Assembly: GCA_023053685.1 (NCBI GenBank)
Contig: JALIGW010000005.1
Span: 30,532,480 to 30,596,479, forward strand
DNA length: 64,000 bases
DNA from: Diadophis punctatus similis
Taxonomy: Eukaryota; Chordata; Lepidosauria; Squamata; Dipsadidae
Reading direction: 5' to 3'
Shown: positions 56,950-64,000 of the stretch, one piece after another
Position numbering within the stretch: position 1 is the stretch's first letter
Layout of the letters: each line of letters begins with the position of its first letter
The notes under the pieces: generated by a model
What the model was told of the DNA's origin: nothing
What the model saw: only the letters and a program-made list of their open reading frames with translations
Database searches by the model: none
Made by a program: the position numbers and the translations under genes

Positions 56950-57724
56950 CTTACAAATTTCGATTGTTAAGTGAGACATTAGTTAAGTGAGTTTTGCCCC
57001 ATTTTACAACCTTTCTTGCCACAGTTGTTGAGTGAATCACTATAGTTGATAAGTTAGTAACACGGATGTTAAGTGAATCTGGCTTCCCATTTGACTTTGC
57101 TGGCCAGAAGGTCACAAAATGGGAACACGTGATCCCGGGACACAGCAATGGACATAAATATGAACCAGTTGCCAAGCATCTGAATTTTGATCACATGATC
57201 ATGGGGATGCTTCAAAGCACAGGTGAAATCCAGCAGGTTCTCCCGAACAGTTAGTAAATAGCTTAGGCAGTTCGGAGAACCGGTTAAAAATAAAGTGCAA
57301 GAGAGGTGTTTTTTTTCTCTCTCTCTCCCTTCAGTTAATAGTTCCACTTAACAGTTGCAGCTGGAATGCAGCCATACACGTTGAATCAAGTCAATAAACA
57401 ACAGAAACTGACAGGATTAGGGCAGGGAAACCCATCAGTCACCCATCTAGGGATGGGATTAGCCTCTTCCCTTCAGGAAGAAGGACTAGATTGCAAATAT
57501 TTTCATTATAAAGAGTATTAAGTAACACTTCTGTGATCAGCTGATACTCCCTGAAGTTTCCCAAGACCTTTTATAGCTGCTGCAATGTTGGCTACTTCTT
57601 GTTTCTTTCTGGGGGAAAAGATACAGGAGGGGACAATGATGCAGCTTGATCATACAGGCTGTGAATTTAATGCATGTGTGGTCCAGCCAGCTATATTGCT
57701 TCTGCTGTGAAGCACCCAATTTAG

Positions 57725-57762
57725 AACATAGAGAACATAGAATAATAGAGTTGGAAGGGTTA
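57725..57762 (-). mobile_element. CR1 3'-terminal remnant
   Basis: ATAGAATAATAGAGTTGGAA is the complement of the CR1 3' end (TTCCAACTCTATTATTCTAT). Only the last 30-40 bp remain. Confidence 0.6.
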
Positions 57763-57916
57763 ATGGTTTTTGGCAGCACGCCCAGGCTTTCAATTAGCCT
57801 GAGCTGCTGCTCTTAGATTCCCTCTCAGCTGCTGTGTTTGCTTTGGGGTAGACTTTTTTAAAAAGGGGAATGGCTGTTTTAAGTTTTCTGCATTGTTTTA
57901 GTGGTTCTTGGCACCC

Positions 57917-58225
57917 TTAGGAAATTTCTCCTTATTCCTAGGTCGCTTCTCTCTTTGGTTAGTTTCCATCCATTGTTCCTTGTTGTGCCTTTTGGTGCTT
58001 TGGAAAATAGATTGACTCCCTCGTTTTTGTAGGAGTCCTTCAAATTTCCTGACAGAACAATTAATCAGTGAAACAACTTGCCTCCAGAAGTTGTAAATGC
58101 TCCAACACTGGAAGTTTTTAAGAAGAGATTGGATAACCATTTGTCTGGTGTAGGGTTTTGTGCCTAAGCAGGGGTTGGACTAGAAGACCTCCAAGGTCCT
58201 TTCCAACTCTGTTATTCTATTATAT
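57917..58225 (+). mobile_element. CR1 LINE 3' end with inverted 5' part
   Basis: The 3' part 58042-58225 is plus-strand CR1: AATTTCCTGACAGAACAATT, AACTTGCCTCCAGAAGTTG, GACTAGAAGACCTCCAAGGT, TCTGTTATTCTATT. The preceding 57917-58035 is the upstream part of the same sequence in reverse (TTAGTTTCCATCCATTG is the complement of the CAATGGATGGAAACTAA at 15968). The two parts share about 9 bp at the junction. Confidence 0.85.
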
Positions 58226-58564
58226 TTTAAATATTGGAACAGTGCTATTTTATTGTGCTATTTTATTGTGAGTTGGACTAAGGAAAAATTTCCTAAGAGT
58301 GAGACCAATCAAGTTGGCCACGCCCACCCAGTCACATGAACAATCCACGCCCACAGAACTGGTAGGGAAAGTTTTTGGATTTCACCACTGCTTCAAAAGT
58401 TGTAACTATGAAAAACAATTCTAAGTCACTTTTTTCAGTGCTGTTATAACTTTGAACGGTCACTACCTGTCATATAAGCTACCGTTCGCTGAATATATCA
58501 TTGTGGTTCTCAGCTAACCACATGGCATCATCTGTATATAAAAGAATACAAAATAATATGCCAA

Positions 58565-58800
58565 CTGTAGGAAAAGGAGTGGCAGAAACTGAGAGGAAAG
58601 GAGAATCAGCCTAGAATTTTTATGTAGCCACAAACAGACTAAGTCAACACCTGTTGAATTTCATTAAACATTATCCAGTGCCGAAATAGTGCTAGCCATT
58701 AGCTGAGTAGATTCTTGTGCGTAAGCATGAGCAATAAATCAGTTTAATTGGAACTTCACATGTGGTCCTGGTCTTTCACACCTCACACAACCAGGTCGGG
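58565..58800 (+). repeat. LTR-like repeat, continuous copy
   Basis: AGGAAAAGGAGTGGCAGAAA, TAGTGCTAGCCATTAGCTGA, AAGCATGAGCAATAAATCAG and TCCTGGTCTTTCACACCTCA. It matches the split copy at 33636-35275 in order and orientation. AATAAA lies about 40 bp before a TCTTTCACA... end. Confidence 0.7.
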
Positions 58801-59035
58801 CCGATGGGGGTGTCCCATTTTGAGGTGTTTAGTAGATTAGTAGAAGATCCCACCTGCACCCCATTTACCCTTTGGTCTCTTTTCATCTACCATGGTTCTT
58901 GGTTAATTTTAACATTTTAATTCTTAATGTTGAATGTTTTAATGTTCTTATCATTTTATATTGTTGTAAGCCACCCAGAGTCACTTGACAGTGAGAGGAG
59001 TGGCATATAAATGTTATCAATAAGTAAATATTTCC
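58801..59035 (+). mobile_element. L2-type LINE 3' end, old
   Basis: GTAAGCCACCCAGAGTCACT and GAGAGGAGTGGCATATAAAT before (AAT)n-like repeats match the L2 3' UTR; upstream sequence is eroded ORF2. Confidence 0.7.
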
Positions 59036-59259
59036 ATCCCCAGTCAATGTATTTCTAGTGTCACCACAAGAATTCATTATATATTCAACCTATCCATAAA
59101 TATATTAAAAACCCATGACATAATTCAATGCATATTTTACTTCAATCATGTACTCTTCTTATCATATTCAGCAGTCAACCCTCAACTCCATATGTACTCC
59201 AAAAATTCCTTAATTCAAGCTCAGAATTAAACATATTTTGTCACACAATTTGTCTAAAT

Positions 59260-59394
59260 CCAGGGTGTTAAACTCGTGGCCAGCGGGCCGGATGCGTCAT
59301 GCGCTGGCCACACCCACCCCGGTTTTAGCAAAGGGGGAAAAAGTCACGATATGTTACATGATGACAACATGATGCCACGAGTTTGACATCCCTG
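59260..59394. mobile_element. Short hAT-type element, CAGGGGTGTCAAAC family
   Basis: Ends CCAGGGTGTTAAAC and GAGTTTGACATCCCTG. Flanks GTCTAAAT (59252-59259) and GTTTAAAT (59395-59402) match at 7 of 8. Internal AAAAAGTCACGATATGT matches the copy at 22500. Confidence 0.86.
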
Positions 59395-59402
59395 GTTTAA
59401 AT

Positions 59403-61031
59403 CAATAAATGTACAATAAATAGTTTTTCACATCTGTATATTTCTCAGACACTTGCTGAAAGCAAATATCTGTTCTGCACATCCTCTGTACAATGTAAAA
59501 TCTTTTTGCGTTTCCTACGAGTCCATCAACTCTTATATGCTTTTAGTCAGAATCCTGCTGACTACCTTCCTGGACCCCCATAACAAACTGACTTCTGGAT
59601 CTTATCTAATTCGTAGAATAAGGGAATATTAATGCCATTTTTCCAGTCAGCAGGCACTGATGCAATCTTAACTGTCTTAAATAAACTACACAGCTGCACT
59701 CCTTAATAAATCACTCTAATATATTTTGATATTTTTCAGGTTACACCATATATATCTGCAGTCTTTTTTCACTACACTCCTATTTATGATTTACTTTTTA
59801 TCTTTTTTTTCCTGGATGTATTTACAACATGCGCAAGATTACTAAATCGCGAACAAAACTATTTCAAAGAGGGAGAACTAAGTATATGGAAAGAAGTTCC
59901 TTAGATGCCATAATCCAATTTTTAATAACAGCATATTATTATTACAATATTTCCAGTAATAATTTTTATATGCAAAAACATTGTCAGTTCATTCAAGTGA
60001 TAAACAGTATTTTGAGAGTAGGTTATTTTTCTCCTTTAATCATTATTTTATTGGCATTGGGGGGGGGAATTAATTCAAATAAGAACATATTTAGCTAGGT
60101 AGAGAATGAATTAAGCTGGCATACTTTGTACAACAAAAAAAATATGTTTAATTTACCACAGGAAATGAAGGGCATTAGGTCTTCCGGTATTTTTTAAAAA
60201 ATTGCTCAGGGTAAATAAGTGTAATTTTTAAATACGTTCTGTAACATTTCCATGCAGACCAAATTTAATTTTTTAGAACACTTTGGATATTTGAAAATTC
60301 AGTTTATGAAAGATGTTAATGAAACATCTACACACACACAAAAATATAATCAACAGCCTCTACTTTTGACAGTTGTTCTTGTCACTTCTGATTATCTAAT
60401 GATATTTGTAAAAAAAAAAGTGAAATTTGACTCTGGTTGAAATACAGGAATCTCATTTATATGTTTTAATATTTTTGAGAGTAGTTCTTTTTGCATGTTT
60501 GCCTATTTAACGATGATTTGGCAAGTCAAGAACAGGCACGTAAAGTAGGGCATTATCACCACTGTGTGCACTTGCAAAGTCTAAGTTTTATCAGAACATT
60601 TCATGGTTTGCTTCACTAAGAAACAAAGAAATTAAAATAGCAACAACAATACTGCTGTAGCATCATATTTTGTGACCTTGTACTGAGGCAATTGTTACTA
60701 CCTTCCAGTCTAAGCATTTCTTAATATGCTGTTAAATCAGGTCTACTAATTCTAGCATGACTGAAAGGATTTGCTTTCCCAACAACTTTGATTCTTGCAA
60801 AAACCTGAGGATGAAGGGTCTGTGCAACTCACATTGCCTCAATTTTTTAAATAGGAATTTCTTTTTAGTAATCCTTAAAAACTATTATGAACTATGAGGA
60901 CATATGATTCAATAATTGTTGAGGAAGGCCACAGATTGCCCACAATTGCATGAAATAACATCTTTTTAAAATATAGTCATAAGATTCATGGTTGGGTGTA
61001 CTTGGCTCAATTGATTTTTTTTTACTAAATA
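59403..61031. other. Intronic sequence, no feature recognised
   Basis: AT-rich, with short homopolymers only. No GFRA1 terminal exon or other coding sequence was recognised. Confidence 0.55.
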
Positions 61032-61548
61032 CCGTATTTTTCAGAGTATAAGACGCACCGGAGTATAAGACGCACCTTAGTTTTGGGGGAGGAAAATAGG
61101 GGGGGAAATCTACCTATCAGGTATTCATCTGGCTAGCGTCCTTAGTCTGGTCAGCTTCAGCACATTATTTTATCCCCTGGTTAGGGCTGAAAAAAATATT
61201 CTTCGAAGGGAGGAGGAATGAAAACAAGCCTGCAAAGACTTAGGGCTGGAAAAACTACTTCAAGGGAGTAGGAATAAAAAAATGCTGCAAGCCGGTAAGA
61301 TCGTTAGCACCTCGTTAGGGCTGAAAAAACCTTTTTCAGAGGGAGTAGGAATGAAAACAAGCCTGCAAAGACTTACGGCTGGAAAAAAACTTCTTCCAAT
61401 GGAGTATGAAGCCGGGAAGATGGTTAGCACCTCGTTAGGGGTGGGGGGGAAAGCTTCGAAAAAGCTACATTCAGAGTATAAGACACACCCAAATTTTCAG
61501 CTTCTTTTAGGGAGGAAAAAGCTGTGTCTTATACTCCGAAAAATACGG
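61032..61548. mobile_element. Second copy of the CCGTATTTTTC TA-flanked element
   Basis: Ends CCGTATTTTTCAGAGTATAA and CTCCGAAAAATACGG beside TA on both sides. It shares the AGCTTCAGCACATTATTTTA unit with 4574-5630 but holds a shorter interior with two to three diverged AAGCCTGCAAAGACTTA-containing units. 517 bp. Confidence 0.88.
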
Positions 61549-62456
61549 TAGCTATTGTTTCAAAGTACTAGCCCAAATTAATTATACAGTATTTGTTGCA
61601 GCTGTGTATTGGCATAGGTGTATTCTTTATTTACCTGCTCTAAATATTACTACAGTGCTGCGTTTAGTTCAGTAAAGAGACATGCTGAATGTTAGAATAT
61701 ATATTACATGCAAGTTCTAGTCAGTACTGTTTACGATTTTCACTTTAGCACTGTCAGGCTAAAGAGAAATTGGCCTCTTGTTCTTTGAAGGATTCAAATT
61801 TCACCATTCATAAAAGAAATTTGCCTTTTCGGACCTTTTGTGCTTTTTGGCCTTTAATTCTTAAACACTGTAAAAATAGCTTTCTCAATCTTTTTAGGTG
61901 ATTTGAATAATAGGACGCAGGTTTCAAAATGCATGACATGAATACAATTGGCCTTGGGCTTTTATAGAATGCTTTCTACCCTCACAACTCAGCAGCACAA
62001 TGCAAAGTTCATGAAAATGGTACCTACTCACATTAGTGTAGCGTTTGCTTTGATGATGAGAGATGTCATCATTGATAAAAGGACAAAGCTGGCCTAGATA
62101 AATATCACCACCATGGTATGATTAAACCAGTGAAAGGTGGCAGTATTTTTCAGAGGAAAGGTACAAGGTTCAAAAAGGTTTGAAGCATTCTTCTGAGACC
62201 TGATGTGAATATATATCAGAGGCATTGTAGGCATTTAATTAAAAGTAAGCTTGATTTTAATATATAGGTGTAGACATAGTTATAGATAGTATATAGAGAG
62301 CTATAGAGAATATTTAGAAGCAAGTTGTTAGGAATTGGCAATAAAGATTACATGATTCCAAGAGGATGTACCTGTTCTCTGATTCTCAATGTTTCCGTTT
62401 TCTCATAGCAGCCCTGGTTTAAACATGTTTGGATAAATGGGTTATCTGTCAGGCTC
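61549..62456. other. Intronic sequence, no feature recognised
   Basis: AT-rich, no exon, RNA gene or clear repeat. Confidence 0.55.
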
Positions 62457-62473
62457 AAGAAATCAGGAAGCAA

Positions 62474-62656
62474 AGGAGAGGAGGGGAGAAAAAAAAAGGT
62501 AGAAACAAACAGATTAATAATAGTAAGACCAGGAATAAAAATAGATTATTGATCTTTTGATGAAAATGTACTTTATTGATGTATTGGAGGTATATGTGCA
62601 ATGTAAATGTGATAAATGTGGAAAGAAAATAAATAAAAATTTATTCCAAAAAAAAA
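62474..62656 (+). mobile_element. Poly(A) retroinsertion with 17-bp target duplication
   Basis: AAGAAATCAGGAAGCAA occurs at 62457-62473 and again, unchanged, at 62657-62673. The insert ends AATAAATAAAAATTTATTCC followed by an A run. The structure is that of L1-type target-primed insertion. The 183-bp insert has no coding frame; it may be a 5'-truncated L1 3' UTR or the end of a reverse-transcribed mRNA. Confidence 0.9.
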
Positions 62657-62673
62657 AAGAAATCAGGAAGCAA

Positions 62674-64000
62674 GGTGGTTCAAACAATTCCAGGTTTATT
62701 GCATGCTACAAGGCACTGAACTACTAAGGTCAAAACAAATTGGAGACAGATAAGAGTCAGCAGAATTCAAGGTTGGCTGGACTTAGATCATGTGTGGACA
62801 TGAAGGGACTTGAGACTGATAACATGCTAACCCTAATCCTCCCTCAGGTTCAGTCTGGTCATCTCCTAATTCATCCATGTGACTTACCTGATTATATGAC
62901 CTTTTCTGTAGCAGTCTTTAAGCAAATATTATGACCATTAGATGAACCTATGCTTTGCTATGGATCTGGTTTTGCCAACAATCAGAAGTAAATAGTGACT
63001 TTCAGCAAAATCATCATAAAACACAGTCATGTTATAAATGCAACCTAATTGTTGAGCACCCAAAGTATGGTCACATGACCACTAAGGAGCCAACCATCGG
63101 AAGTTTAAATCCAGGTCATAACTTCTCCCGGTGAGGTACTTGTAACTTTGAATAGTCACTAAGCGACTTGCCATAAGTCAAGGACCACCTCTTCTTTTCT
63201 TTTCTTCACTGTATATTATAGAAAAAATTGGACTTCAGTCAAAATGTGTGTGACAAGAGATAATTATGTTGGCCATTAATGTTTCTTTCCAGGAATATCG
63301 AAATCATGTCTCCCTAAACAGATTGATCCTTTGCTTATCACCTATAACATTTCTAATTTTGTCACCAGTTTCCATGTATATTGTTCTGTTCCATCCTCCC
63401 ATTTTAACATTTGCTTTTCCACTGTTACCTTAGTCTGAGATGAGTTTATGTCAGCAAGAGCCAGTGAGAAAACTGGATTTGCTTTCCCAACAGTATGTTT
63501 CTTCTTTTATATGTTGTTTTGTATGTTTAAGCGATAGAGCATTGTTTGATAATCAAGTTTGTCAAAACCTGGTTCTCTCCCCATTTTCATGGGAGAAAAT
63601 TTCATTAAATCCAAATCCACATAAGTATGCGTAAGACTAGACAAAGCTGCATATGAACTCAAGACTATCCTTCACTTGCTGAGTTTCTTTTTCTAAACTA
63701 ACCCACTAACTCAAACATTGTAACTTTTCTTCACTGGGGAGCTGCTTCAGTCCTTTGATCATTTCTATTGATCTTCTTATAACTTCACCCACTCTCCCAT
63801 TTGAAAGAAATGTGAAAGCAGGGATCACAAGGAATCCACATCTCAAAGAAGTTTGAAAGTCTGAAGCTGCTCTCACCCTAACTCAAGTGATAATTGTATT
63901 TATTGAACATTATCACCCAGGATGAAAGTCTGATTTAAATAATGCCAGAGCAGATTTGAGGTAGCTGACAACTATTGTGAAGCTCAAAAGCTTGCACGAG
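62674..64000. other. Intronic sequence with an old TA-type element remnant
   Basis: The block 62970-63193 resembles the CAGGYAGTCC family (GTCACATGACCACTAAGGAG, AACTTTGAATAGTCACTAAG, CATAAGTCAAGGACCACCT) with eroded left end. The rest is unrecognised. Confidence 0.6.

Larger units (their letters stand above)
57218..58390. mobile_element. hAT-type element, CAGTGGTGAAATCC family, carrying CR1 sequence
   Basis: Ends CACAGGTGAAATCC and GGATTTCACCACTG are inverted. Flanks CTTCAAAG (57210-57217) and CTTCAAAA (58391-58398) match at 7 of 8. Subterminal GGTTCTCCCGAAC / GAACTGGTAGGG. The interior holds CR1 sequences (57725-58225) that inserted later. Confidence 0.88.
56950..58470. mobile_element. CAGGYAGTCC-family element split by a 1.2-kb hAT insertion
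   Basis: The left part (to 57217) has TTTGCCCCATTTTACAACCT and GATCACATGATCATGGGGAT. The right part (58391-58470) has AGTTGTAACTATGAAAAAC and ends CACTACCTGTCATA. Their junction is the 8-bp duplication of the inserted hAT. Left terminus eroded. Confidence 0.82.
40989..64000 (+). other. GFRA1: GFRA1 downstream intron (partial, terminal exon not seen)
   Basis: The donor GTAAGA at 40989 opens a phase-0 intron. I looked for a following exon encoding a short Asn/Ser-rich tail and a hydrophobic C-terminal GPI signal and did not recognise one. Part of this stretch could be 3' flank if the exon is too diverged for me to see. Confidence 0.65.

Noticed and set aside
63293..63450. Open stretch after TTTCTTTCCAG starting EYRNHVSLNR, considered as the GFRA1 terminal exon
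   Set aside because: It is in the correct phase and has a hydrophobic part, but it lacks the expected tail residues, and the resemblance is a few positions only. I cannot support it without a transcript.

Overview
This is a vertebrate nuclear window, almost certainly from a squamate reptile and probably a snake. The host-lineage call rests on repeats: tRNA-derived Sauria-type SINEs ending in an (ATTGCT)-like tail, L2/CR1-type LINE fragments, a DIRS-like gag, a Ty3 chromovirus fragment, many short hAT and TA-flanked DNA elements, and long microsatellites. No bacterial or viral gene organisation is present.

The only host gene recognised is GFRA1 (GDNF family receptor alpha-1, + strand). Three coding exons lie at 24610-24719 (110 bp), 32934-33068 (135 bp) and 40816-40988 (173 bp). 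They join in frame across canonical AG/GT sites (phases 2, 1, 1 and 0) and encode most of the third cysteine-rich domain and the linker towards the GPI-anchor signal. Earlier exons lie left of the window. The terminal GPI-signal exon was not found before 64000. Everything else is intron: more than 24.6 kb upstream, 8.2 kb and 7.7 kb between the exons, and more than 23 kb downstream.

Layout. 1-2530: degenerate L2-type LINE on the minus strand (endonuclease and RT). 4574-5630: TA-flanked inverted-repeat element carrying a 144-bp minisatellite. 5690-6430: older LINE 3' fragment. About 6660-8985: DIRS-like gag with frameshifts. 8940-10218: chromovirus integrase tail and chromodomain (minus). 10736-11016: exact 138-bp tandem duplication. 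11876-12376: SINE split by a hAT element. 14588-15175: LINE 3' end. 15531-15691: palindrome. 15925-16190: CR1. 21681-22628: nested DNA elements. 23171-24210: hAT and SINE. 27770-29488: two hAT elements. 33636-35275: LTR-like repeat split by a well-preserved L2 copy. 37420-44840: SINEs, hATs and an inverted-repeat element. 46740-49030: GC-rich composite with a 200-bp-arm palindrome and a polypurine tract. 49131-49754: LINE with target-site duplication. 52667-58470: TA-flanked 'CAGGYAGTCC' elements, one holding a hAT that itself holds a 5'-inverted CR1. 61032-61548: second copy of the minisatellite element. 62457-62673: poly(A) retroinsertion with a 17-bp duplication.

No new multi-gene system was found. 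The striking feature is the density of datable nested insertions: about ten carry recognisable target-site duplications, so the relative order of transposon activity can be read directly. All assignments come from reading motifs and repeats by eye; no database search was run.
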